Below are positions 1 to 5,413 of a DNA stretch of 5,413 nucleotides, piece after piece (the stretch's first letter is position 1; each line of letters begins with the position of its first letter). The position numbers and the translations under genes were made by a program. Where the stretch lies: contig DATJSJ010000013.1 in assembly GCA_035504175.1 (NCBI GenBank), positions 1-5,413 on the forward strand, written 5' to 3'. The DNA is from DATJSJ01 sp035504175 (GTDB taxonomy: Bacteria; Pseudomonadota; Alphaproteobacteria; Acetobacterales; Acetobacteraceae). The notes beneath the pieces are model-generated. The model saw nothing but the letters and a program-made list of their open reading frames with translations. It had not been told where the DNA came from and made no database searches.

Positions 1-450
1 ACCGTGCAGGCCGCGGTCAACGGGATCAAGCAGCGCGCCTACGCGGCCGCCGGGATCGACGCGGCGCAGCAACGCGTGATGGAAGATCTCGGCCGGCGCA
101 AGGCCGTCACCTGGCGCGACACGCTGCTCGACACCGAGCCACCGCACGGCCCGTACGCGGCACGGCCGCTGTACGGGATCTGGGCCGCGGCACCATTCCT
201 GCACAACGGATCGGTGCCGACGCTGTACGACCTGTTGCAGCCGCCCGAGCGTCGACCGAAGGCCTTCGCACTCGGCGGGCGCCAGTATGACCCCGTCAGG
301 CTCGGCTTCGTCGTCGAGACCTCTTGCGACCAGCAGGATTGCCTCGTTGACACGACGCGGACCGGCGACGGCAATGGCGGCCACCTCTGGGGCACCGACC
401 TCAGCGAGCCGGACCGCATGGCGTTGCTGGAATATCTCAAGACGTACTGA
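1..450 (+). CDS. Di-heme cytochrome c peroxidase / RoxA-like protein, C-terminal part (5' truncated by window)
   Basis: The reading frame is open from base 1 and ends at TGA 448-450, giving about 149 visible residues. A GTG at 4 is in frame but is unlikely to be the true start, because the family is much longer and its heme-binding CXXCH motifs would lie upstream, outside the window. The recognisable block is ARPLYGIWAAAPFLHNGSVP followed by TLYDLL (about bases 157-237), matching the conserved LHxGSVPTL segment of the bacterial di-heme cytochrome c peroxidase/MauG/RoxA-like group. The tail, with GDGNGGHLWGTDLS and then ALLEYLKTY, matches the usual C-terminal GHxxGTxLS...LLEYLKT end. Such proteins are normally exported to the periplasm and carry covalent heme for redox chemistry; no signal peptide or heme site can be checked here. 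A cysteine pair (SCDQQDC, codons at 325-327 and 340-342) is not of the CXXCH type and might form a disulfide. The family call is fairly sure; the specific substrate is unknown. Confidence 0.8.
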   Translation, partial: TVQAAVNGIKQRAYAAAGIDAAQQRVMEDLGRRKAVTWRDTLLDTEPPHGPYAARPLYGIWAAAPFLHNGSVPTLYDLLQPPERRPKAFALGGRQYDPVRLGFVVETSCDQQDCLVDTTRTGDGNGGHLWGTDLSEPDRMALLEYLKTY

Positions 451-467
451 CGCGCGGCGTCTGCGCG
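451..467 (+). terminator. GC-rich hairpin directly after the cytochrome gene, possible terminator
   Basis: The bases right after the stop codon can fold as CGCGCGG / CGT loop / CTGCGCG, seven pairs including one G-U. No T-run follows, so it is not a classical intrinsic terminator. It may slow or end transcription, or only protect the 3' end of the mRNA. In DNA this GC-rich such stems also arise by chance. Confidence 0.3.
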
Positions 468-626
468 AGGGTGCCTCCGCATTTCGGCGGGCCAATCGGG
501 CGCGGGCCCGGCAGCCTGAGCAGGAGCGTGCGATCTGGGGGACCTCCGGAGCCGCCGGCGCCGAGCCTCAGACATAGGGTCGGATCGCCGCAGCGCAGCC
601 CGGCAGCGCCGTTCGTAGTGCCGTCC

Positions 627-644
627 GGCGGGCTCGGCCCCGCC
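627..644 (-). terminator. GC hairpin just past the 3' end of the regulator gene, possible terminator
   Basis: GGCGGG (627-632) and CCCGCC (639-644) form a perfect six-pair stem with a six-base loop. It lies 7 bases beyond the minus-strand regulator stop codon, where a terminator is expected between convergent genes. There is no T-run on either side. The rest of the 451-651 gap shows no convincing ORF, RNA or repeat. Confidence 0.3.
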
Positions 645-651
645 CGTGAGG

Positions 652-1674
652 TCAGCCGCGCGCCGCGTCCGCGACGTGCCGCCGCACCAGTTCCTGGGCC
701 GCGTCGCCGTCGATGATCAGCCCGCGCACGAGCCCGGCACGGAGCAGCGCCGCCGCCGCATCGACCTTCTGCAGCCCGGCGGCGAGCAGCACCACGTCAC
801 GGCCGCGCAGATGCGCGACGTCGATCGCCAGCGCCCGCCGCGTCACCGGATGATCGACCAGCCGGCCGCGCGCGTCGATGAACACGCCGAGCGTGTCGCA
901 CACCGCGCCGAGCGCGCGCAGCTCCGCCCGCTCCGCCGCGCTGATCATCTCCTGCTGGCGCAGGATCGCGGTCTCGGTCAGTTCGCCAACGCTGATCAGA
1001 TAGAGATCGGCGGCGTCGGCGAGCGCCAGCGCCTCGGCGACGATGCGCTGCGAGATCAGCACCGTGCGGTCAGATTCGCTGTCGGCGATGAACGGCACCG
1101 GCAGGAAATGCCCCTCGCCGCCGGTGCGCGCGGCCAGTGCCTGCACCACCTCGAACGGGTTGGAGGCGGAGTTGCGGGTCAGCGAGCCCATCAGCGAGAC
1201 GAAGCGCGCCGCCGGATTGCGCACGCCGGCGAGCTGCTGCGCCACCTGTTCCAGCGTGCGGCCCCAGCTCACCCCGACCGTCATCGGTCCGTTCGCGAGC
1301 TTGCCGCGCAGCATCGCCGCGGCCGCGGCACCGACGGCGCGGCGCGCCACCATCGCCTGCGCCGCGCCCAGCGCCGCCCCGAGCATCGCATCATCGCTGA
1401 CGGCGAGCCCGATCGGCGGCGTCGCCAGGCAGAAATCCAGCCCGAAGCGGCGGGCGATCGCGTGCTCCATTTCCAGGTCGCGCACCGCGTCGTGGCGGAT
1501 GCTGATGCTGACCAGGCCGGTCTCGCGTGCCTCGGCGAGCAGCCGCACCACGCGGGTTCGGTGCAACCCGAGCCGGCCGGCGGTCTCCTCCTGGGTCAGC
1601 CCGACCAGGTAGTAGAGCCAGGCGGCGCGCACCCGCAGCGCCTCGTCGGGCTCGTGTCCCAGCTCCAGGTTCAT
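652..1674 (-). CDS. SorC-family sugar-binding transcriptional regulator
   Basis: This is a cytoplasmic DNA-binding regulator of 340 residues from the chosen ATG, close to the usual SorC-family size (about 310-340). Residues about 14-58 form the N-terminal helix-turn-helix (AAWLYYLVGLTQEETAGRLG then HRTRVVRLLAEAR). Residues about 61-340 are the sugar-phosphate-binding/oligomerisation domain, with family landmarks GVSWGRTL (134-141), LMGSLTRNSASNPFEVVQAL (161-180), ADLYLISVGEL (222-232) and GVFIDARG (263-270). The start at 1674 is preferred because GGAGG (plus-strand CCTCC, 1685-1689) sits 10 bases upstream; in-frame ATG 1701 and TTG 1710 would add 9 and 12 residues but have no clear ribosome site. 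The gene is divergent from the kinase operon, with three likely operator boxes between them, so it most likely controls that operon and itself. In this family the effector is typically a phosphorylated sugar; repressor or activator cannot be told. Known relatives include SorC, DeoR, LsrR and EryD, but I cannot assign it to one. Confidence 0.92.
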   Translation of the reverse strand: MNLELGHEPDEALRVRAAWLYYLVGLTQEETAGRLGLHRTRVVRLLAEARETGLVSISIRHDAVRDLEMEHAIARRFGLDFCLATPPIGLAVSDDAMLGAALGAAQAMVARRAVGAAAAAMLRGKLANGPMTVGVSWGRTLEQVAQQLAGVRNPAARFVSLMGSLTRNSASNPFEVVQALAARTGGEGHFLPVPFIADSESDRTVLISQRIVAEALALADAADLYLISVGELTETAILRQQEMISAAERAELRALGAVCDTLGVFIDARGRLVDHPVTRRALAIDVAHLRGRDVVLLAAGLQKVDAAAALLRAGLVRGLIIDGDAAQELVRRHVADAARG

Positions 1675-1684
1675 CCGCCGCGCG

Positions 1685-1689
1685 CCTCC
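1685..1689 (-). promoter_or_regulatory. Ribosome binding site of the SorC-family regulator
   Basis: On the minus strand GGAGG is followed by a 10-base spacer and ATG 1674-1672. It is the only good Shine-Dalgarno match near the three candidate starts and decides in favour of the shorter protein. Confidence 0.6.
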
Positions 1690-1705
1690 GCCGCCGCGCA
1701 TGCTT

Positions 1706-1774
1706 GACAAATGTCGTCGAGCCCGACAAGTGTGGCGACCGCACGAACAAAAGTCCTGCTAAGGGACAGATGTC
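1706..1774. promoter_or_regulatory. Three-copy inverted-repeat operator array (GACA-RR-TGTS) in the divergent promoter region
   Basis: Three related ten-base boxes lie between the regulator and the kinase: GACAAATGTC (1706-1715), GACAAGTGTG (1725-1734) and GACAGATGTC (1765-1774). The first and third are perfect inverted repeats with a two-purine centre; the second differs in one outer base. All three are followed by G. Start-to-start spacings are 19 and 40 bases, near two and four helical turns, which would put the boxes on the same DNA face. This suits cooperative binding by an oligomeric SorC-type regulator controlling both directions. A TTGACA matching a -35 consensus overlaps box 1 (1704-1709), but no acceptable -10 follows it. 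Binding by the adjacent regulator is inferred. Confidence 0.6.
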
Positions 1775-1787
1775 GCGGCTGCGAAGA

Positions 1788-1793
1788 AGGGGG
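1788..1793 (+). promoter_or_regulatory. Ribosome binding site of the kinase gene
   Basis: AGGGGG lies in a purine-rich run and is followed by a 9-base spacer and GTG 1803. This supports the GTG start over the upstream in-frame ATG at 1770, whose nearest purine run (AAGGGA, 1761-1766) is only 3 bases away. Confidence 0.55.
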
Positions 1794-1802
1794 AAACGCG
1801 GC

Positions 1803-3299
1803 GTGGCCCATGTCATCGGCATCGACGGCGGCACGGAGAGCCTGCGCGCCAGCGTGTTCGACCTGAGCGGCCGCGTGCTGGGACAGGCGGCGCGGCCGTA
1901 CGAGACCCGCTTCGCCCCCGGCGCCCGCGCCGAGCAGGATCCCGAGGATTGGTGGCGCGCCGCGGGCGACGCGGTGCGCGCCGCGATCGCCGCCGCCGGC
2001 GTGGCACCGGCCGATATCGAAGCGCTCTCGCTCGCCACCACCTGCTGCACGGTCGTCGCCTTGGACGCGGACGGGCGGCCGCTGCGTCCCGCGATCCTGT
2101 GGATGGACATGCGCGCCGGTGCCGAGGCGGCCGAAGTGCTGGCGACCGGCGATCCGGCGCTCGCGGTCAACGGCGCCGGCGAGGGCCCGGTCTCGGCCGA
2201 GTGGATGATCCCCAAGGCGCTCTGGCTGGCGCGGCACGAGCCGGCGGTGTTCGAGCGCGCGGCGACGATCTGCGAGTACCAGGATTTCCTGACCCGGCGC
2301 CTGACCGGGCGGCGCTGCGCCAGCCTGGATAACGCCTCGATCCGCTGGCACTACGCGAGCGATCGCGGCGGCTGGCCGGCGAGCCTGGTGCAGCGCCTCG
2401 GCGTCGCGGCGCTGCTCGAGAAATGGCCGGACGACGTGCTGGCGCCGGGTGCGGTGATCGGCACGCTGACGCGCGAGGCGGCGGCGCATCTCGGCCTGCC
2501 GGAGACGGTGAAGATCGTGCAGGGCGGCGCCGACGCGCTGATCGGCATGATCGGGCTCGGCGTCGCGCGCCCTGGCCAGCTCGCGCTGGTCACCGGCTCC
2601 TCGCATCTGCAATTCGGCGTCAGCGACCGGCCCTGCCACGTGCCGGGGCTCTGGGGCACGTACAAGGACGCGGTCTATCCCGGGCGCTACATCCTCGAAG
2701 GCGGGCAGACCTCCACCGGCTCGATCGTCAACTGGCTGCGCCGGCTCGCCGGCGGCACGCTCGACTTCGCGGCGCTGAACGAGCAGGCGGCAGCCCTGCC
2801 GCCCGGCGCCGAGGGCCTGCTGGCGCTCGATCACTTCCAGGGCAACCGCACGCCGCACACCGATCCGCTGGCGCGCGGCGCGATCACCGGCCTGTCGCTG
2901 CATCATGGCATGCCGCATGTCTTCCGCGCCGTGCTGGAGGCGATCGGCTTCGGCACCCGCGCGATCGTCGACCGCATGCGCGAGGCCGGGTTCGGCGCCA
3001 CCGACATCATCGCCGGCGGCGGCGCCACGAATTCGCCGCTCTGGCTGCAGATCCATGCCGATACCGCGAATCTGCCGGTCTCGGTACCGGATGTCAGCGA
3101 AGTGCCCTCGCTCGGCGCCGCGGTGCTGGCTTGTGTCGGCGCCGGCCGCTTCGCCAGCATCGACGAGGGCATCGATGCGATGGTACGGCCCGGCCGCACG
3201 ATCGCGCCGAATCCCGAAAACGTCGCCAGGTATCAGGAGATCTACGCCCGCTACGCGGCGCTCTACGCCGCGCTGAAGCCGCTGCGCGCCCCGATCTGA
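1803..3299 (+). CDS. FGGY-family carbohydrate kinase (pentulose/ribulokinase-like)
   Basis: This is an ATP-dependent cytoplasmic kinase, expected to phosphorylate a ketose, polyol or similar sugar. It has 498 residues from GTG 1803, the usual FGGY length (about 500). The N-terminal phosphate-binding motif is IGIDGGTES (5-13). WMDMRA (100-105) and CEYQDFLTRRLTG (157-169) are typical of the first ribonuclease-H-like fold. QGGADALIGMIGLG (240-253) holds the probable catalytic base, Asp243. The second fold has TGSSHLQFG (264-272), GNRTPHTDPLARGAITGL (347-364), resembling the GNRTP segment of ribulokinase-type members, and the nucleotide-site motif AGGGATNSPLWLQIHAD (404-420). The GTG start is chosen for its ribosome site and because the conserved motif begins almost at once; ATG 1770 would add 11 basic residues. 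It is the first gene of the operon and is followed after 44 bases by E1-alpha. The exact substrate cannot be read from sequence: pentulose, tetrulose and deoxyketose are all open. Confidence 0.93.
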   Translation: MAHVIGIDGGTESLRASVFDLSGRVLGQAARPYETRFAPGARAEQDPEDWWRAAGDAVRAAIAAAGVAPADIEALSLATTCCTVVALDADGRPLRPAILWMDMRAGAEAAEVLATGDPALAVNGAGEGPVSAEWMIPKALWLARHEPAVFERAATICEYQDFLTRRLTGRRCASLDNASIRWHYASDRGGWPASLVQRLGVAALLEKWPDDVLAPGAVIGTLTREAAAHLGLPETVKIVQGGADALIGMIGLGVARPGQLALVTGSSHLQFGVSDRPCHVPGLWGTYKDAVYPGRYILEGGQTSTGSIVNWLRRLAGGTLDFAALNEQAAALPPGAEGLLALDHFQGNRTPHTDPLARGAITGLSLHHGMPHVFRAVLEAIGFGTRAIVDRMREAGFGATDIIAGGGATNSPLWLQIHADTANLPVSVPDVSEVPSLGAAVLACVGAGRFASIDEGIDAMVRPGRTIAPNPENVARYQEIYARYAALYAALKPLRAPI

Positions 3300-3329
3300 C
3301 GCGCCCTCTGAACGGAACCCGCCTTCGCC

Positions 3330-3347
3330 ATGACGCACGCACGATGA
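3330..3347 (+). other. Possible five-codon leader ORF overlapping the E1-alpha start
   Basis: ATG 3330 reads Met-Thr-His-Ala-Arg and stops at TGA 3345-3347, which overlaps the E1-alpha ATG (3344-3346) as ATGA. E1-alpha has no Shine-Dalgarno sequence at normal distance, while GGAA (3314-3317) lies 12 bases before this mini-ORF. It could pass ribosomes on by coupling, but so short an ORF may well be chance. Confidence 0.2.
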
Positions 3348-4366
3348 CCGCCCGGCCCAACCTGCCGCTGCCGACGCTGTATCGCACCATGCGGCGCATC
3401 CGCAGCTTCGAGGAGCGCGTGGCGGAGCTTTACGTGCGCGGCCTCTCCGCCGGCTCGATGCTGCATCTGTCGATCGGCGAGGAGGGGGCGGCGGCCGGTG
3501 TGTGCGCGGCGCTGCGGCCGGAGGACAGTTTCACCACGCATCACCGCGGCCACGGCATCTTCCTCGCGCGCGGCGCCGATCCGAACCGGATGATGGCGGA
3601 GATCGCCGGCAAGGCCTCCGGCTACTGCGCCGGCAAGGGCGGCTCGATGCACATCGCCGACATGGCGCTCGGCCATCTCGGCGCCAATGCGATCGTCGGC
3701 GGCGGCATCCCGCATGTCGTCGGCGCCGGGCTCAGCTACCGGCGGCTGAAGCAGGATCGCGTCTCGGTCGCGTTCTTCGGCGACGGCGCCATGCAGCAGG
3801 GCATCCTGTACGAGAGCATGAACATGGCGACGCTCTGGGACTTGCCGGTCCTGTTCGTCTGCATCAACAACCAGTACGGCATGGGCACGCGCGTCGACCA
3901 GGCGACGCGCTCGGTCGATTTCACGCAGCGCGCCGCGGCGCTCGGCCTCGCCACCGGCACGGTGGACGGCGCCGATGTCGAGGAGGTGCTGACCGCGGCG
4001 CAGCCGCTGGTCGATGGCGCGCGCGCCGGCCGGCCCGGCTTCCTGGCGATCTCCTGCTACCGCTTCTACGGCCACGGCCGGATGGACAAGAGCCCGTATC
4101 GCGCCGCGGACGAGGAGGAGGCGGGCCGCCGGCGCGATCCGCTGGCCGCGGCGCGGCTCGCTCTGGTCGCGCGCGGCCTCAGCTCGGCCGCGGCGCTGGA
4201 CGCGCTGGACGCGGAGATCGCGCGCGAGATGGACGCGAGCATCGGCTTCGCCGGGCAGGCGCCGCCGCCCGCGCCCGAGGCGCTGTTTCGCGACGTCTAC
4301 GCCGACGGCGAGCCGGCGCCGGAGCCGCTGCGCGTCCGGCTCGACCGCGTGCTGGCGGAATCCTGA
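3344..4366 (+). CDS. TPP-dependent acetoin/2-oxoacid dehydrogenase E1 component, alpha subunit (AcoA/PdhA-like)
   Basis: This subunit binds thiamine diphosphate and, with the beta subunit, decarboxylates or cleaves a 2-oxo or 2-hydroxyketo substrate and passes the acyl group to lipoyl-E2. It has 340 residues, normal for the family (about 320-340). The N-terminus (LYRTMRRIRSFEERVAELY, 12-30) is typical of E1-alpha. Further landmarks are HHRGHG (66-71) with the catalytic-region histidines, GKGGSMH (97-103), the thiamine-diphosphate/Mg motif starting GDGAMQQG (146-153) and ending in NN (175-176), and the later loop YRFYGHGRMDKSPYR near residues 233-247. The GHG..DKSPYR form looks more like AcoA-type subunits than classical pyruvate dehydrogenase, though this is an impression. 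GEEG (45-48) stands where many relatives have GQE. ATG 3344 is the only sensible start after the kinase stop, but it lacks a good ribosome site. The beta-subunit gene starts one base after its stop. Acetoin, pyruvate or branched-chain specificity cannot be proven. Confidence 0.92.
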   Translation: MTARPNLPLPTLYRTMRRIRSFEERVAELYVRGLSAGSMLHLSIGEEGAAAGVCAALRPEDSFTTHHRGHGIFLARGADPNRMMAEIAGKASGYCAGKGGSMHIADMALGHLGANAIVGGGIPHVVGAGLSYRRLKQDRVSVAFFGDGAMQQGILYESMNMATLWDLPVLFVCINNQYGMGTRVDQATRSVDFTQRAAALGLATGTVDGADVEEVLTAAQPLVDGARAGRPGFLAISCYRFYGHGRMDKSPYRAADEEEAGRRRDPLAAARLALVARGLSSAAALDALDAEIAREMDASIGFAGQAPPPAPEALFRDVYADGEPAPEPLRVRLDRVLAES

Positions 4367-4367
4367 G

Positions 4368-5351
4368 ATGACAGCGGCCGAGATCACCTATCGCGACGCG
4401 CTGCGCCAGGCGCTGCACGATGCGATGGCCGCGGACGACAGCATCGTCGTGATCGGCGAGGAGGTCGGCCGCTATGGCGGCGCCTACGGCGTCACCAAGG
4501 ATCTGATCGGCACGTTCGGCGCCGAGCGGCTGATCGACGCGCCGATCAGCGAGGCCGGCATCGTCGGTGCCGCGGTCGGCGCCGCGATGACCGGGCTGCG
4601 GCCGGTCGCCGAGCTGATGTACGTCGATTTCCTCGGCCTCGCACTCGACCAGCTCGCCAACCAGGCGGCCAAGATCCGCACCATGTTCGGCGGCCAGATC
4701 GGCGTGCCGATGGTGCTGCGCACGCAGGGCGGCACCGGCCGCTCCGCCGGCGCGCAGCATTCGCAGAGCCTGGAAGCCTGGGTGATGCACATCCCCGGCC
4801 TGCGGCTGGCGATGCCGGCAACCGCGGCCGATGCGTACCACCTGCTGCGGCACAGCCTGACCATGCCCGATCCGGTCGTGTTCATCGAGCACAAGGCGCT
4901 GTATGCGCGCAAGGAACGGGCCGATCTCGCGGCGCCGGTGCCGCCCTGGGGCCAGGCTGCGATCCGGCATGCCGGCGACGACGTCACGATCGTCGCGTAT
5001 TCGCGCATGGTGCACACCGCGCTCGACGCGGCGGCGCAATTGCAGACAAGCGGGATCGGCGCCGAGGTGATCGACCTGCGCACGCTGAACCCGCTCGACG
5101 TCGCGACCTTGCGCGCCTCGGTCGAGCGCACCGGCCGCGCCGTCGTCGTCAGCGAGGCGCACCTGACCGCCGGCGTCGCCGCCGAGCTGGCGGCGCGGAT
5201 CGGCGAGGAATGCTTCGACTATCTCGAGGACCCGGTGATCCGCATTGCCGGCGAGGACGTGCCGGTGCCGGTCTCGCCCGGGCTCGAAGCCGCGGCGATC
5301 CCGCAGCCTGGCCTGATCGTCGAGACGGTGCGGCGGATGCTGCGGCGATGA
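4368..5351 (+). CDS. TPP-dependent acetoin/2-oxoacid dehydrogenase E1 component, beta subunit (AcoB/PdhB-like)
   Basis: This is the partner of the alpha subunit in the alpha2-beta2 E1 enzyme. It has 327 residues, the standard size (about 325-340). It begins ITYRDALRQALHDAM, as usual for E1-beta. VIGEEVGRYGGAYGVTKDL (28-46) and APISEAGIVGAAVGAAMTGL (58-77) form the pyrimidine-binding fold; Glu62 is the likely conserved glutamate that contacts the cofactor aminopyrimidine ring. QAAKIRTMFGG, VPMVLRTQGGTG and AQHSQSLEAW (129-138, with His131) are strongly conserved family blocks. FIEHKALY (172-179) precedes the C-terminal transketolase-type domain, which carries the VIDLRTLNPLD motif. ATG 4368 follows the alpha stop by one base, with a weak GGCGGA upstream, so translation is probably coupled. 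Its stop TGA overlaps the next gene's ATG as ATGA. Family identity is clear; the natural substrate is not. Confidence 0.93.
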   Translation: MTAAEITYRDALRQALHDAMAADDSIVVIGEEVGRYGGAYGVTKDLIGTFGAERLIDAPISEAGIVGAAVGAAMTGLRPVAELMYVDFLGLALDQLANQAAKIRTMFGGQIGVPMVLRTQGGTGRSAGAQHSQSLEAWVMHIPGLRLAMPATAADAYHLLRHSLTMPDPVVFIEHKALYARKERADLAAPVPPWGQAAIRHAGDDVTIVAYSRMVHTALDAAAQLQTSGIGAEVIDLRTLNPLDVATLRASVERTGRAVVVSEAHLTAGVAAELAARIGEECFDYLEDPVIRIAGEDVPVPVSPGLEAAAIPQPGLIVETVRRMLRR

Positions 5352-5413
5352 TCACCCTGGTGACGCTACCGCAGCTCGGCGAGACGATGGAAAGCGGCCG
5401 CGTCGTCGGCTGG
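5348..5413 (+). CDS. Dihydrolipoamide acyltransferase (E2), N-terminal lipoyl-domain start (truncated by window)
   Basis: Only the first 22 codons are visible, running to the last base of the window. The residues LPQLGETMESGRVVGW match the opening strand of a lipoyl domain (PxLGETMxxGxVxxW), as found at the N-terminus of E2 components such as AcoC and PdhC. The lipoylated lysine and the acyltransferase domain would lie beyond the right edge. The ATG overlaps the E1-beta stop by the ATGA arrangement, which suggests coupled translation and fits the common E1-alpha/E1-beta/E2 gene order. A free-standing lipoyl or biotinyl protein is a less likely alternative. No E3 (dihydrolipoamide dehydrogenase) gene is in view; it may lie downstream or be supplied by another locus. 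Confidence 0.8.
   Translation, partial: MITLVTLPQLGETMESGRVVGW

Noticed and set aside
544..551. CTCCGGAG palindrome in the convergent gap
   Set aside because: It is an eight-base palindrome with no loop, no partner copies and no nearby gene start; expected by chance in GC-rich DNA.
451..651. Small ORFs across the convergent gap (for example around 471-716 and the end of 287-577)
   Set aside because: They overlap real genes in other frames, have Pro/Arg/Ala-rich composition, and show no ribosome site or recognisable motif.
646..1707. Long plus-strand ORF (353 codons) opposite the regulator
   Set aside because: It is an antisense mirror of the SorC-family gene caused by GC-rich third positions. 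It is Arg/Ala/His/Gln-rich with no recognisable domain, while the minus strand shows clear family motifs.
1704..1709. TTGACA as a sigma-70 -35 element for the kinase operon
   Set aside because: No hexamer 16-18 bases downstream resembles a -10 box (at most two of six matches), and the sequence is explained by operator box 1. A promoter is likely in this region, but I cannot place it.
1527..1802. N-terminal extension of the kinase ORF upstream to ATG 1527
   Set aside because: This stretch runs antisense through the regulator and the operator region, reads as Arg/Pro/Ala-rich sequence, and lies before the normal FGGY N-terminus.
1671..3338. Long minus-strand ORF (555 codons) opposite the kinase
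   Set aside because: The kinase on the plus strand has all FGGY motifs. The antisense frame is low-complexity Arg/Ala/Gly-rich sequence without family resemblance.
2423..3343. Upstream extension of the E1-alpha reading frame to 2423
   Set aside because: It overlaps the kinase in another frame and encodes Arg-rich shadow sequence; E1-alpha similarity begins just after ATG 3344.
3263..4387. Minus-strand ORF (374 codons) opposite E1-alpha
   Set aside because: It is the same antisense artefact; the plus strand encodes an intact E1-alpha with the GDG...NN cofactor motif.

Overview
This GC-rich window has G or C at most third codon positions and looks like a chromosomal segment of a GC-rich proteobacterium. 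An alphaproteobacterium (for example Acetobacteraceae or Hyphomicrobiales) is my best guess, from the family mix and protein style only; no RNA gene or taxonomic marker is present to confirm it.

Layout: (1) Positions 1-450 hold the 3' end of a gene for a di-heme cytochrome c peroxidase/RoxA-like periplasmic protein, cut by the window's left edge. (2) Positions 451-651 are a non-coding gap between two convergent genes; it contains only two GC-rich hairpins. (3) Positions 652-1674 on the minus strand encode a SorC-family sugar-responsive transcription regulator. (4) The 128-base divergent intergenic region at 1675-1802 carries three copies of a short inverted-repeat box (GACA-RR-TGTS), probably operators. 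(5) From 1803 to the right edge runs a tightly packed plus-strand operon: an FGGY-family carbohydrate (pentulose-type) kinase, then E1-alpha and E1-beta subunits of a thiamine-diphosphate (TPP)-dependent acetoin/2-oxoacid dehydrogenase-type complex, then the first 22 codons of the lipoyl-bearing E2 acyltransferase, cut by the right edge.

Working model (inference): the regulator senses a sugar or sugar phosphate and controls the divergent operon through the three boxes. The kinase phosphorylates a ketose-like substrate. The E1/E2 complex then breaks a C-C bond next to a carbonyl and passes the acyl fragment to CoA. Acetoin dehydrogenase does this to a 2-hydroxyketone, and a 1-deoxyketose phosphate is chemically an acyloin of the same type. 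A kinase directly joined to an acyl-CoA-forming E1/E2 complex is therefore the most interesting feature here, as a possible phosphorolytic-then-thiolytic sugar or deoxysugar degradation route. The cytochrome gene at the left is convergent and probably unrelated.

No mobile element, CRISPR array, tRNA or rRNA was seen.
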